From NCBI GenBank assembly GCA_034769895.1, contig CM068370.1, positions 47,358,344-47,422,343 of the forward strand: a stretch of DNA of 64,000 nt. The letters run 5' to 3'. The position numbers were made by a program, and so were the translations under genes. Positions 44,391 through 56,520 of this stretch are shown piece after piece (the first letter of the stretch is position 1; each line of letters starts with the position of its first letter). The notes beneath the pieces were generated by a model. The model was not told where the DNA came from. It searched no databases and saw only the letters and a list, made by a program, of their open reading frames with translations. The DNA comes from Magicicada septendecula. Lineage: Eukaryota; Arthropoda; Insecta; Hemiptera; Cicadidae.

Positions 44391-44880
44391 ACAGTGTAAT
44401 CTGAAAAACTTGAGTTTTGTGGCTCCTGGGCTTGGAGTGAGGGAGACGGCGGGTTTGAATAAATGGGAGATAAAGGGATTGAAAAAAAAGGGGGACGTGA
44501 ATTCACATAGTGTGTCTCCCTGGTTCCAAGTCGAGGCGCTGCAAAACCCCATTTTCGGCGATCACAGATTCACCATTAATGATAAGAAGAATTAGCCTCC
44601 TAAGTGTAAAAATTTTTACTGTTGTATAGTTCGGATTGTTTATGCATTTAAATTTATATCAGTAGCTGTATTTTATTTAGTGTAAAGAAATGACCAAATA
44701 TAATTGTAAAGTTTGTAGTACCAGTGAGAGTTGGGACATGAAGAAGTGTGTAGAATGAAATAGAACTTGTTGTCAGGCAAGATATGTGGGTAATTTTGGG
44801 GGGTTGAGTGGTGTTAATAGAAGTGCTATACTTAGGGAGTGCAGAAACTGCAAATGTAGATGGATTAGTTTAGTTATTAA
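44391..44880 (+). other. Element B1 spacer between structured modules
   Basis: Non-coding; short frames on both strands have no recognisable similarity. Confidence 0.5.
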
Positions 44881-44890
44881 GTGGCTAGTA

Positions 44891-45488
44891 CGGTGGTGGC
44901 ATGTGCCACCGTAGGTAGCGATAAGTGTTGGGGGTAACAGAGAGTGTTACCCCCATCGGAGGCCAAAATGGCGTAAAATACACGGCACACCCTTTTATAC
45001 AATTTTATATTGTATCCTGATAGATTGCCGTGCCATGTATAATAATAATGATAATAACATGCCTGAAAGTAGAGTTGATTTCCCCAACTTTTCGGGCGAT
45101 TACTGCCTTACCAGCACTAATCGTGGTTTTGGCTAGCGGTCAGCTATGGCCATAAATTAAGAACCTTGACCATAGCTGGCTTGAAATTGGTTTATATTAG
45201 AAATTGATGGGGGGTGACATAAGGGGAAATCCCGGGAACAATGGAACACCGGCTGCCACTCTGTTCGAGTAGGAACAGCAAGGCCAGGTGGTAGACCCAT
45301 TTTAAGGGCGTATAAATTTGTGACATGGATATGATGATATCCAAATAAATTCCAATGTAACGCTGAAGCAAGGACACGGAGATGATAAATTCCTCCGCCT
45401 ATGCCGTCCTTGTGGAGGCAAATGGGCGCAACAGTCCAACAGAAAAAACAATAGTGTGTGTGGCTGGGTGGTTGCTCAGGGGAGCAAC
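44891..45488 (+). ncRNA. Element B1 main structured RNA module
   Basis: Same stem order as in A: 44891-44911 CGGTGG/CCACCG; 44930-44954 GGGGGTAACA/TGTTACCCCC (perfect); 45097-45123 CGATTA/TAATCG; 45141-45178 CAGCTATGG/CCATAGCTG; about 45250-45297 TGCCAC/GGTGGT with inner CTGTTC/GAACAG; about 45365-45412 GCAAGGAC/GTCCTTGT; 45471-45488 GTTGCTC-AGGG-GAGCAAC. Against A, the first, sixth and last stems carry paired changes that preserve complementarity. Confidence 0.78.
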
Positions 45489-46412
45489 GAATTAAAATTT
45501 TGTAACCTAAAGATGATGACTCGCTCTTGAAGTAATTAAATCGTTGTATCTTGCTATGAGAAATAGGGTTTTAGATGTTTATTATGCTGTGTTTATTATG
45601 TTTTATAAATGTATTAATTTGTTGCATTAGAGGTAAGGATTGATAAAATGTGTGATTTGTATAATTTTGAAATGTGTTTGTAGTAAGGTCATTCACCTTG
45701 CTAAGAAAATCAGCTGATCAGCAGTAGAATGTCACTTATAAATTGTTTGCTAATTTCCAAGGTAACTAATGTTTGAATATCATGATTTTAATGTGTTAAA
45801 AGATTTTAATTTAAATGATGGAAGTAATGTAAGATAGTTGAGAATTTTAAATGATTTGTAAGAGATAGTAGAGGGGAGATTTTGGGTGAGTAATATTGAG
45901 TTAGGACATGTAGATCAGTCCAAGTTGAATTTAAAGGGGTACTAGAGATGAATAAATATTGTTGTGAGTTAATGTAATGTAGAATTTGAGATGTAATGGT
46001 GACACAGTAGCTACGGGGAATATATGTAGAGTATTGATTGATATATTGATGTAATAAATAAGTAGAGATATTTTGTAAATGGGAGTATTGTATTGGGAGA
46101 GTAATTAGAGCTGATGGGAATTTTGTAAGAGGGGATGGTGTGGTAGGAGTCCGCAACGAAAGGTGTTGGGACGGGAAGGGACCGTTTAGCGCCGGAAAGG
46201 GTCGCCTAGGTAGAATCCAGGGACCAGATAAGGGAATGAGCTTTGGGAGGGAAACATACATCCTGAGTACAAAGGGGTAGAGAGTATTTTTTTTATATAA
46301 GGGTAGAGTGATGCGAATTGAGTTGAGTAGTAAGTTGGGTTTAGAGATGTTTGATAGATATTTTGATAGAGATGGGTGTCATGTTAGTTAAAGCTGTTAG
46401 TGATATTTGAGT
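45489..46412 (+). other. Element B1 AT-rich 3' region up to the G insertion
   Basis: Non-coding, collinear with 6390-7470 of A, including the block at 46140-46265 (gagtccgcaac, gtagaatccagggaccaga). It ends at the TSD GAGT of element G and resumes at 60840. Confidence 0.7.
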
Positions 46413-46604
46413 TGTAACGGGACATTTTGGCCTACCTGGGGTAAAATAAAGAAATTGTATTTTGAATATAAGCAATTACCATTTTTTATGATAAACAATA
46501 ATAGTTGGGGAAAACGTAAACACAAAAGGTATATTTTATTGGTAGCGACAGTGGTAGCACTGCTTGTGACATTAGCATGAAAATTTATAACGCAATAGAA
46601 AGGG
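46413..46604 (+). repeat. Element G 5' LTR remnant
   Basis: Matches 59640-59831 almost exactly (TGTAACGGGACATTTTGG start), differing at a G/A and a one-base indel, then stops at cgcaatagaaa where B1-derived sequence begins. Confidence 0.88.
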
Positions 46605-47757
46605 TTTGTTTTCACATATTTCCTGTCTATTCCCGATCTGACGATGAGCTGTGAAGCTTGAAAGCGCTAATCGGAATAATTTTTATATAGTGGTGTGCAA
46701 CAGTGATCATTCTGAAAGTGTATTATTGTTAAGGTGTATTACTATTGTTGTTTATTGAATTGTTTTGGTTAGAATATATGTATAATCAAATGTTAGGATG
46801 AGTGAGTTCATGTTTTAAGTAGATGTTCAATTTATTTGTTTTTCTGATTATTAAGAGTAATGAAGAAAACTCATAGATTCAGATAAAAGATTTTATTTTG
46901 ATTTTGAGATTAATGGTAATGTGAAAATTTGGTTTTAATTTAAATGAAACTTTTAAATTTGAAAATAAATTTTGTTGGTAGGTATTAACAAGTATATGTA
47001 TGCGCCCAGTATTGCTGAAGACGACCCAGTGTGCATGATAAGGGGGAACATATCGGTTGAGGATCTGGCATGGTATAAGGCCAGGGGTTTGGATTTTGAG
47101 GTGGCATGATAGAAGGTTAGGTGCGCTGTGGTGCGTGTCTGTTCGATTTTATGGTGTTGGGATCTCATATAGAGAAGTCCAGTGATCTCGTTCAGATGCG
47201 GCCATAGTCGCCGAGCCAGGGGGGTTGTTTACCCATGATGTATAAGAACAAATGGGGGTTGTTGGCACCATATCCTCTCCGGTCCTCTTAGGGGTTTAGC
47301 AATGAGATTTCTTCTGTTTCGACAGACGATCTCTCATTGGGGGGTATTGTAACGGGGCAAAAAGGGGGGCTTTTTATTTTATTAAATTTGGGTTTTTATT
47401 TTATTAAAATATTGTTGAATTCGGTTTCATCTGTGTGGACAGCCACATGTTAAAATGAAGCGTAGTTAGAACAAAGGACTTGTGAGGTGATGCCAATGCA
47501 ATGGAATGTGCGGGTTGACGATTCTTAGAACTTTGCGATTGTGTGACACACACACACAAACGCGCAAGCACCAACATCTGCGGAGCGCCTAAACGACGCC
47601 GAGTTGTTTGAAACAAAATGGCTGGAGACGAAGGTTTTGTTCGCACGTGGTCTCAAAACGACGGAAACAAAATTAAGTCCTACCCACATTTGTGACGTCG
47701 ACCAGTGAACACTAAATATCGTCAACGTCCAGCACCCAGGAGTTTGCACTTGTTGAA
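46605..47757 (+). repeat. Duplicate of the B1 3' end inside element G
   Basis: Nearly identical to 61965-63121. It includes a Penelope-like fragment (46625-46710), the B1 3' block, the PPT hairpin (47300-47339) and the first 410 bp of the B1 LTR (47348-47757). It lacks LTR ends at both borders, so it is not a separate insertion; template switching or ectopic repair is more likely. Confidence 0.85.
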
Positions 47758-47833
47758 TGAATGAGCCAAAAATAATACAGACAGTTGAGGAAATCAAAAT
47801 CAGAAATCTGCCGAAAATGATGTGTTAACCTGA

Positions 47834-48360
47834 TTGTACAATATGATGTACAATAGTGTAGAAAAACAAGATAGTAATTTTAGAGAATTGAGAAACGAAA
47901 TGCAAGAATTTAAAAGTAGTGTAAATGAGAAATTAGATATGCACAATAACAAATTAAATGAGTTAAATAATAACATTGAAGAAATGAATAAACGTTTAGA
48001 AAATACCAATGAAATAATAAAAAATAGTTTGAATAAATTAGAACAGAGTAAGAGTAATACAAATGAAAATTATAATGACATGTGTACAAATGTGGTGCTA
48101 GATAAAGAGTTAACAAATGATAATGATGATATCGAAAATGATAAAAATAATGTTGAGAATAGTAACGCAATTGAAGAGGTAGTATCAGAGAGTGATATGT
48201 TGAAAATAAATAGTGAGAGTACTGATGAAGTTGTGGAATGTAATAATGAAATGTTAATGTGTGTTTATGAGTTAGAGAGAGAGTGGAAAGATAATATAGT
48301 GGTAGAATGGGGGCAGAGTGTAAATTTTCCCCTATTTGTAATGAACCAGAGTGTTCACAA
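47834..48360 (+). pseudogene. Element G gag-like protein, first part (split by E)
   Basis: Starts within the chimeric region, so the native N terminus is missing. The frame reads FRELRNEMQEFKSSVNEKL, a coiled coil of Lys/Glu/Asn, then LDKELTNDNDDIENDK and VVSESDMLKINSESTDEVVE, closely paralleling A (3970-4400), then ELEREWKDNIVVEWGQ. It stays open up to the E insertion point after the TSD ACAA; codons beyond 48360 belong to the E LTR. The Arg in ELEREW shows that the stop of A at this spot is a mutation. Same inferred structural role as in A. Confidence 0.78.
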
Positions 48361-49578
48361 TGTAGCGTGTCAATTTTGGGAGTTTTTATTTTCTACAGTA
48401 TGGGGTATTAAATTTTATTTATTTCGTTTTCGGTCGGGAGCCTTATAAAATATTGTGAAATAATTGTATTATGCGACAACGTTATTTTCCGTGTAACAGA
48501 CCAGTGTTGAGAAACAGCGTTTGGAACAAAGGCGATACGCAATTTCAGTGGTGTAATGCGGTTAAGGAATTTGCATCTCAACGAATTTCTAAGAACTCTG
48601 TACATGTGTGGCAGTGCACACACGCCACCACTCACGCAAGCGCTCCAAGTGACGCTCTTGAATAAAAACCAAGATGGCTAGAACGAAGAATTATTCAACA
48701 TCTCTTCATCGGTCATCCGGGAACACTGCTAAAGCCCCGCCTACTATTAATGACATCAGCAGAGCAGAAGCCAATATTGTCCTCTGGTCACACACATACA
48801 CCAGCTCTATTCCATGCATAAAGTGGTTACCACACAACAACTAAGCATGAACGGCGATGACGCCCAAGGCAGTGAGTTCCCGTATTGAAAACTGTGGAGA
48901 GGGAACCGAGAAAAAACTTCTGTCCAGTGCCTCTTACCAACAGACCGCATGCGGTCCATCTAAATTTTGTTAACAGTTTTCTTTCCAAGGTCGGACGACC
49001 TCACCGTTATAATACGGAATATTAGTCAAAAGTGCACGAGTGAAATAGCAACCGTTGTGAGTAAGCCGAAATGAAGAAGATGAACTAACAGTTTCGTTTG
49101 TTTTTGGACACGTGAACGAGGACTTGGTGCGGGCGCGATGACCGCGTGGTCGACGTAGGGGGATTATTATAAAAAAAAATGTGTTAAGGGAGAAATAAAT
49201 TTTGGGTGTGTACAGAATATGCAGGCTGGGCAGTTTTGTGAGTGTGTGTGTTTGAAAAAGATAAGGTAAGCGTACCGTAAGTTAGTTTAAGGATGATCAT
49301 GTAACAACCAATATATTTTCTCACTAATTTATTTCAAAGGTAAAGTTTATAAACCGTTTTCTTAAATGATTTGACAGAATTAAAATTATCAATTCTCTTC
49401 TTAACGATGTGTAGAATTAGTTATTTCGAGAACCTTTGAAACACATGTTTGTATCTAGCGTTCGTACAAAAGGATCCTGGCCCATACAAAACGAAACCTT
49501 CCAGGTAGGTGGAAGTCAATATATTATATTATATTAATATATTTAATATATATGTTTAAGCTATTATTTAACGGCTCA
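48361..49578 (+). repeat. Element E 5' LTR
   Basis: Near-identical to 54746-55962. Near the end it has the splice-donor-like CCAGGTAGGTGGAAG and an alternating TA-rich stretch. The 64-codon frame (48471-48665) is repeated in both LTRs and has no recognisable similarity. Confidence 0.95.
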
Positions 49579-49769
49579 ATGGCTCCCGTTAACAGGGACA
49601 GTTTTTGGTAATTAAAATATTAAATACCGTACCTACAGTAGAGATACAAACATGTTTTTGGGGTTAGCGGAATAAAACAAAAATACGTGATTAACGCAAA
49701 ATTGGTTATGTAATACATTACATTGATTATATTATATTTGTACACAAGTATAGAGTATACAAAGTAAAA
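49579..49769 (+). other. Element E primer-binding-like site and leader
   Basis: A-TGGCTCCCGTTAACAGGGAC follows the LTR directly. Its CAGGGACAG matches the B1 site at the same spacing, while the first half differs. The leader runs to the gag ATG at 49770. Confidence 0.65.
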
Positions 49770-51024
49770 ATGTCTGAAAAAACAGAGAAAAGTAGCGTAA
49801 TAAATTCAATTATGAGCGAAAGTGACCTTGAGTCGCAATCGCTGGATGAAAGTGGTATGCTGACGGGAGGGGGTTGAGCGCTGTTACAGAAACAGCTGTC
49901 GGCAGTAATGTAATAGTTCATTCCACTCCGTTTGCGACTCAAGCACAACTAAGCGAAACAGATGTTGACTCTGGGGTTCAGTTGACCCCCGTTTCAACCA
50001 ATAAAAGTAAACAAGCTGAGGAAATGAATATAATGAGTTTCTTACAAAAGATGGACTGTAAATTAGATCAATTAACTAATGATTTTAATGAACAGAAAAT
50101 AAAATGCGAACAGCAAAATATTCAAAACGAGATTAATTTTAAAGAAATTAAAGACCAGAATGTTCAATTGCAGCAGAATATAAATGTAAAATTTGATGAG
50201 TTGATAAATAGTATACAAGACAAGAATGTATGTCTTGAAAATGCCGATGAAATGACAAAAAATAGTTTCAATAAAGTAGAAGAGAGTAAGAGTAATACAA
50301 ACGAAAGTTGTAATGACAATGTTGTATTAGGTAATGAATTAATAAATAATAATGATGTTGATAATAATGAGAATAATAATGTAGTCGAAAAGTTGGTATC
50401 TGAGAGTACTAATGAAGTTGTAGAATGTGATATGAGATGTTAATGTGTGTTAATGAGTTGGAGAGAGAGTGGAAAGAGAGTTATATTATGGGTATGAAAC
50501 AGAGGGTAAATTGTTTACGAGGTAGAATGGGGGGTGAAGGAAGACCTTCACGTATATATTGTGTAGACAAGTGTGCTACAAATAATTGTTTTTTGAAGTT
50601 TTTTGTTTTTCCTGGAGAAGTCAGGAAAGGTTTAATTGAATTTGCACCCTCTGTCTGTAATAATGATGTTGAAAGTATGATGAGGTATTGTGATGAGAGA
50701 GATATAAGTGGAGAATTGTATGTTAGTAAAGAAACAGAATTATATAACTTAAAAAGAAAGTATGATAAATGGAAAGAAAGTTTAAAAATATATTTGAACA
50801 ACAATGATTACAATGATTTAATAAAAATAATTAACCCGATAATGAGCGAATTTAATGATGGAGAATTAACAAAAATACCTAGTGTAGACCGGTTTAATGA
50901 GTATTTGAATAAGTTGAATGAGTTTAGCTTGTATGGTTACAACACACAAAACAGTCATTTGTGTGGTAATACAATTGAACAATGTTATGTAGAACCAAGG
51001 TTAATTTGGAACGATGGAGGTTAA
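49770..51024 (+). pseudogene. Element E gag-like protein, two frameshifts
   Basis: Starts MSEKTEKSSVINS, like A. A one-base shift in a G-run near 49873 moves it to the frame of 49874-50443. A lost T near 50428 (gtgatatgag versus gtgattatgag in A) moves it to 50437-51024. The N-terminal part contains HSTPFATQ and DSGVQLTPVS, shared with B1 Gag. The coiled coil (NEQKIKCEQQNIQNEINFKE) is nearly that of A. The C-terminal domain has CDERDISGELY and ends RLIWNDGG before TAA. It shows that the A-type protein family combines a B1-like Gag N terminus with a different C-terminal domain. No zinc finger or enzyme domain was seen. Confidence 0.78.
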
Positions 51025-51830
51025 ACTATTAAAACAATAAAAGACAGTATAAACATTGTGTTTAATGGTTTTTTGACATGGCGAATTTGGACAATGAAGT
51101 GCGGAAAAAACTGAACAATAAATAACAAGAGTTTGTAAATAAAATATAGTGAATTTATATGTGTGCATGGTGGAATGTTAAGTAAATAATGTGTGTACGT
51201 ATGATGATTGTTGTAATAATAATATAAATATTTTACAATTTAAATAAATATCAGAATTAATTTTGAAAACAGTAATTGATTAATTGGAATTGTTTCGATA
51301 ACTATATAATTTATATTTTTGGTAATTAATTTAATTAAAACAATTCGATACATGTTAAATATTTTGATTGATTATTTAAAGGTTATATAATTGAATTTTT
51401 GTTTGAAGTCAAATGGTTTTATGAGATGAATTTTGTAATTAAAGGCATTGTTGAATGTAAACTAATTTTTGTGTTAAATGTTACAGAGATGAGGTGAAAG
51501 GTATTGTGATATGGTGATTATGTTTTGTGTGTATATCGTGTTAAATGGATTGTAAGTATGAAAATTTTATAATCCTGTATAATAAAAATGTTTACAGGTA
51601 ACTAAAATTTTAATTAACTAGTGGAATTATTGGAAATAATTTTGTTTAATAAAAATGATAATTAAACATTTTAATAATAACTGAAAAATGATGTAATGAT
51701 TATTAATAATAAATTTTGAAAATTTTAAGAAAGTCAAATGGTATAAAGGTTATGAATGGGTTAAATGGGTGTTGATGAAAATATTATGATAATGTAAATA
51801 AATGTTAATTAATTAGCTATTAAGTGGCTA
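51025..51830 (+). other. Element E AT-rich non-coding segment
   Basis: Collinear with 4945-5760 of A; no coding frame seen. Confidence 0.6.
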
Positions 51831-51833
51831 TTG

Positions 51834-52438
51834 CGGGGGTGGCCTGTGCTCCCGTAGATAGCGGAATGGGTTGGGGGTAACAGAGAGTGTTACCTCCATC
51901 GGAGGCCAAAATGGTGAAAATGTGCGGCACACCTTTTTTCGTGTAAAATACGATTTACACACTGCCAAACGACCGTGTCGCACATAACTAGATTGATGTG
52001 TAACAGGCAGTCAAATTGAAGTTTAGATTTCCCCGACTTTTCTGGCGATTACTGCCTTACCAGCACTAATCGTGGATTTGGCTAGCGGCCAGCTATGGTC
52101 ATATCAAGTCCCTTGACCATAGCTGACTTGAAATTGGTACATATTTGAAATTCAATGGGGGGAGAAATTAGGGGAAATCTCCGGAACTATGAAACAGCGG
52201 CTGCCACTCTGCCCGCTTGGGGGTAGCAGAGAAAGGTGGTAGACCCGCAGTAAGGGTGTGTAAATTATAGACCCGAACATGTTGATGTTCAATACTTTTA
52301 GATATAATAGCGGAAGCAAAGACACGGAGAGGTAAAACCTGCTCCAAAATATACAGTCTTTGTCGAAGCGCAAGGACGCCATAGTCCTCCATAATTTGAA
52401 ATAGTGTGTGTGGCTGGGAGGTGGCTCGGATGAGCCAC
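51834..52438 (+). ncRNA. Element E structured RNA module
   Basis: Stem order as in A: 51834-51854 CGGGGG/CTCCCG; about 51872-51896 GGGGGTAACA/TGTTACCTCC; 52046-52072 CGATTA/TAATCG; CAGCTATGGTCA/TGACCATAGCTG (12 perfect pairs, about 52089-52124); TGCCAC/GGTGGT with an altered inner arm CTCTGC/GCAGAG; GCAAAGAC/GTCTTTGT; 52421-52438 GTGGCTC-GGAT-GAGCCAC. The loop of the last stem differs (GGAT, not AGGG). Confidence 0.75.
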
Positions 52439-54745
52439 GAATTTAAATTTTATCACATAAAAATTTTTTTTTATTCACATTTTGATCCAATAAAACGCTT
52501 GTGCTCTGTTAATTAACTAGCTGCTCAGACTCTTAATACAAGGTGTTCATACTATACTTTTAAATGTATTATTTTATTGTAGTAAGTAGATATAGTTGTT
52601 GATAAAATATGTGTTTTCCTGATATGTGTAATTTTAAACTAAGCCAATAATTAAACTGTCTGGCAGGTGGTCAACATGAATGATCAGAATCAGAGAAATG
52701 GGAAACAATGAGGTGAGGAGTAATGATAAATAAAGAGATATATATTTCATGTAAATTGTTCAATTGTGAGATGCATTTTCATTGTGTTAGGAGGATCAGC
52801 TGATCAGCAATAATACGTCTGTTGTATTGGTTTATATATGTTTCAAGTAATTAAGATTTGATGCAATGTTTTAATGTATTACAGATGTTTTAAAGTAATG
52901 ATGAAAATCATTTGATAAAATGAGAAATAAGGTAACAATTTGTGAAAGTTCACAAGAGATAGTTTGTGGGTGATAAATATTTTGTGGGGCATATAGATCT
53001 GTCCCAGTTAAAGTCAAAGTTAGAGAAATAGTAGAGATGAATATGATGTAATGTTGTTTTTGAGGTACTATGTTATAGAATTTTGAGAAGTACTGATGTT
53101 GACACAGTGGTAATGGAGACTTTATGTAGATTTTGAGTGATATATTTATGTTTATAATTAATGATGTTAGTTTGTTGTATTTGTAGTAAGGTAATGAGAT
53201 TGAGATTTTTGGGGATGGCAATTTTGTATTAGGGGGTAGTGTCATGTAGGAGTTCGCAACAAAATAATATGTTGGGACGGGAATTGGTATCGATTTTAGT
53301 GAGGAGGGGCCGCCTTAGGTAGAATCCAGGCCGTCAAATAAGGGAATTGAGTTTTTGGGGACGGGGAAACACGTATCCTATGTACAAAGGGTTAGAGAGT
53401 ATATTTTTATATATATGTAGAGAAGGTAGCGATTTGTGTTAAATGATAAGTTGGGGTTAGAATGTCTTGATTAGTAGATGTTTTGGTAGAGATGGGTGTC
53501 AGGGTAGTTGAAGCTGTGAGTTAGAGTTAAAGGGAGAAAAATTATATACGTATACAGATCTAATACAGTCAATGAGAATAAATAATTTACATCACCTGCA
53601 GTATTGGAGAATAAGATTGTTACTTAAAGAGAGAGACTTGTAACTGAATATATAAAATTTTTATTTTTTCGAAACCAGTGACAGAAATTTGACAGAATTT
53701 GGAAATCATGTAAAATTAAGAATTGTTTATTTTAAATAATTTAAATGTCAATTTGATTATTATGTTAATATTTTGTTTATTTTAAATGTGCTGTTTTATT
53801 GTTTTGTGTTTCAATTCAGATTGTTACAGATATTGTAGGTATTTTCAGATAGGAGGTACATAACATATGTAGGTCAAGGGTTTTGGACTTGACCTAGTTT
53901 CGATCAGCTGATGAGGTCATACACCCATTAAGCTTGTATAGTAGGAAGGCAATTTTATTTGTTTGTTTAATTAATTCGAACCAATTTTTAAATAATTTTA
54001 CATATAAAGGAAACATTGAAATAAATTAAAAATTTTTTTTTGAATTTTAAAATTTTTGAAAATTTTAATTTCTTGAAAAAAAAAAAACTTGATTTTTCGC
54101 CTGCCAGCCATTGAATATTTTAGATAATGATTATTTTATTATGTGTGTATTAACCATGTTTATTTTATTGTATTGCATTGTATTGGTAGACTATAAGTGG
54201 TTCTCATGTTTAGAGTAAGGATGTGTGTTTAGATTAGTAGAAATGTCTAAGTTAAGTCATTTGAAACAAAAATTAGAAAAACAAGGAAGAGAATTTTTTT
54301 AATAAAATATTATTTTTTGAATTTTGAATTTTAATAAATTTTAAAAGAATTTTTTTTATTTTTCAATGAGTGATGGCAACATGTAATGTGAGTGTGTGTG
54401 AGCCCAGTACCTGCTAAAGGCAGCCCAGTTTGCATAAAAGGGGAACCATATCGGCTGAGGATCTGGAATATTTCAAGCCAGGGATGGAGGATCTTGGGGG
54501 TAGCATGTTAGAAGGCAAGGTGAGCTGTGGTACTTGTCGGTTCGATTTCTCGGTGATGGGATCTCTTTCGGAGAAGTCCAGTGATCTCGTTCAGATGAGT
54601 CCATAGGCACCAAGCCAGGGGGGTAGTGTACCCATGAGATTAAGAACAAGGGGGTTGATGGCACCAGTTCCTCACCGGTCCTCTTCGGGGTTTATCGATG
54701 AGATTTTTTCTGTTGTGAACAGCAGAATTCTCATCGAGGGGGTAT
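52439..54745 (+). other. Element E 3' non-coding region with PPT hairpin
   Basis: AT-rich DNA with the conserved block at 53240-53375 and the 3' terminal block at 54380-54736. It ends in a hairpin at 54696-54736 whose outer pairs are CGATGAG/CTCATCG, against CAATGAG/CTCATTG in the other members. The polypurine tract AGGGGGTAT follows. Confidence 0.7.
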
Positions 54746-55962
54746 TGTAGCGTGTCAATTTTGGGAGTTTTTATTTTCTACAGTATGGGGTATTAAATTT
54801 TATTTATTTCGTTTTCGGTCGGGAGCCTTATAAAATATTGTGAAATAATTGTATTATGCGACAACGTTATTTTCCGTGTAACAGACCAGTGTTGAGAAAC
54901 AGCGTTTGGAACAAAGGTGATACACAATTTCAGTGGTGTAATGCGGTTAAGGAATTTGCATCTCAACGAATTTCTAAGAACTCTGTACATGTGTGGCAGT
55001 GCACACACGCCACCACTCACGCAAGCGCTCCAAGTGACGCTCTTGAATAAAAACCAAGATGGCTAGAACGAAGAATTATTCAACATCTCTTCATCGGTCA
55101 TCCGGGAACACTGCTAAAGCCCCGCCTACTATTAATGACATCAGCAGAGCAGAAGCCAATATTGTCCTCTGGTCACACACATACACCAGCTCTATTCCAT
55201 GCATAAAGTGGTTACCACACAACAACTAAGCATGAACGGCGACGACGCCCAAGGCAGTGAGTTCCCGTATTGAAAACTGTGGAGAGGGAACCGAGAAAAA
55301 ACTTCTGTCCAGTGCCTCTTACCAACAGACCGCATGCGGTCCATCTAAATTTTGTTAACAGTTTTCTTTCCAAGGTCGGACGACCTCACCGTTATAATAC
55401 GGAATATTAGTCAAAAGTGCACGAGTGAAATAGCAACCGTTGTGAGTAAGCCGAAATGAAGAAGATGAACTAACAGTTTCGTTTGTTTTTGGACACGTGA
55501 ACGAGGACTTGGTGCGGGCGCGATGACCGCGTGGTCGACGTAGGGGGATTATTATAAAAAAAATGTGTTAAGGGAGAAATAAATTTTGGGTGTGTACAGA
55601 ATATGCAGGCTGGGCAGTTTTGTGAGTGTGTGTGTTTGAAAAAGATAAGGTAAGCGTACCGTAAGTTAGTTTAAGGATGATCATGTAACAACCAATATAT
55701 TTTCTCACTAATTTATTTCAAAGGTAAAGTTTATAAACCGTTTTCTTAAATGATTTGACAGAATTAAAATTATCAATTCTCTTCTTAACGATGTGTAGAA
55801 TTAGTTATTTCGAGAACCTTTGAAACACATGTTTGTATCTAGCGTTCGTACAAAAGGATCCTGGCCCATACAAAACGAAACCTTCCAGGTAGGTGGAAGT
55901 CAATATATTATATTATATTAATATATTTAATATATATGTTTAAGCTATTATTTAACGGCTCA
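54746..55962 (+). repeat. Element E 3' LTR
   Basis: Near-identical to the 5' LTR, preceded by the polypurine tract and followed by ACAA and the rest of G's gag. Confidence 0.95.
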
Positions 55963-55966
55963 ACAA

Positions 55967-56520
55967 GTGTTGTTTTTGAAGGGCAAGAGTCCCGTGTTAG
56001 TAGAAGATTTGAGTTGTTTATTGTATTTGTATAAGTTTATACCCTCTGTCTGGAGTAATATTGAAGGTATGAGATGGTGTTATGATGAGAGAAAGTTAGA
56101 TAGAGAATTGTGTGTTGATAAAGAGATAGAATTATATAAGTTAAAAAAAAATTATGATGAGTTGAGAGAAAGATTAGAAGGGATGAAGATAAACAATATA
56201 AAATATTTACCGGTTGAAAGAGATAGAGAATTATCTTTATAAACTATGAACACTTACCTGATGTAATAGTAGAGGAATATAAAGATGATAAAATAGCTTA
56301 CCTGACGTTGACCAATAATACTGATGGATACTGGACAATAATAACTTATGTTGACAAGGTTTATGAAATATTAATAGGGAATAACCCTATAAATTATAAT
56401 GGCATGATGAATGAAATAAAGTTAATGGATTATTATAATAATAATAATAACAAATTGAGTGTGTATAACAATGATGCATGTTATAAATATATTCGTTATG
56501 TATATGATGATGGAGGTTGA
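55967..56520 (+). pseudogene. Element G gag-like protein, C-terminal part
   Basis: Resumes G's gag after E. 55967-56242 encodes LFLKGKSPVLVEDLS, IPSVWSNIEGM and CYDERKLDRELC, parallel to A's GKRPYLMEDLS, VPSVWNNIES and CDERDLNRELY. A frameshift and short deletion follow, and 56308-56520 ends CYKYIRYVYDDGG before TGA. The terminal DGG with an aromatic or Ile before it is thus conserved in A, E and G. Broken by E insertion and frameshift. Confidence 0.78.

Larger units (their letters stand above)
48361..55962 (+). mobile_element. Element E: young gag-only LTR element nested in G
   Basis: LTRs of 1218 and 1217 bp, with TSD ACAA at 48357-48360 and 55963-55966. The LTRs start TGTAGCGTG, end ACGGCTCA and differ at only a few sites (for example near 48552, 48861 and an A-run), so this is the youngest insertion in the nest. 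It contains a primer-binding-like site, a gag-like frame with two frameshifts, the structured module at 51834-52438, the 3' block and a PPT hairpin. No polymerase is present in the 5.2-kb interior. Confidence 0.95.

Noticed and set aside
43980..44880. Possible env gene after B1 pol
   Set aside because: No frame above about 110 codons, no signal peptide or membrane segment; the region is better explained by RNA stems.
48471..48665. 64-codon frame present in both LTRs of element E (also 54856-55050)
   Set aside because: Same reason: LTR duplication, no similarity and no start context.
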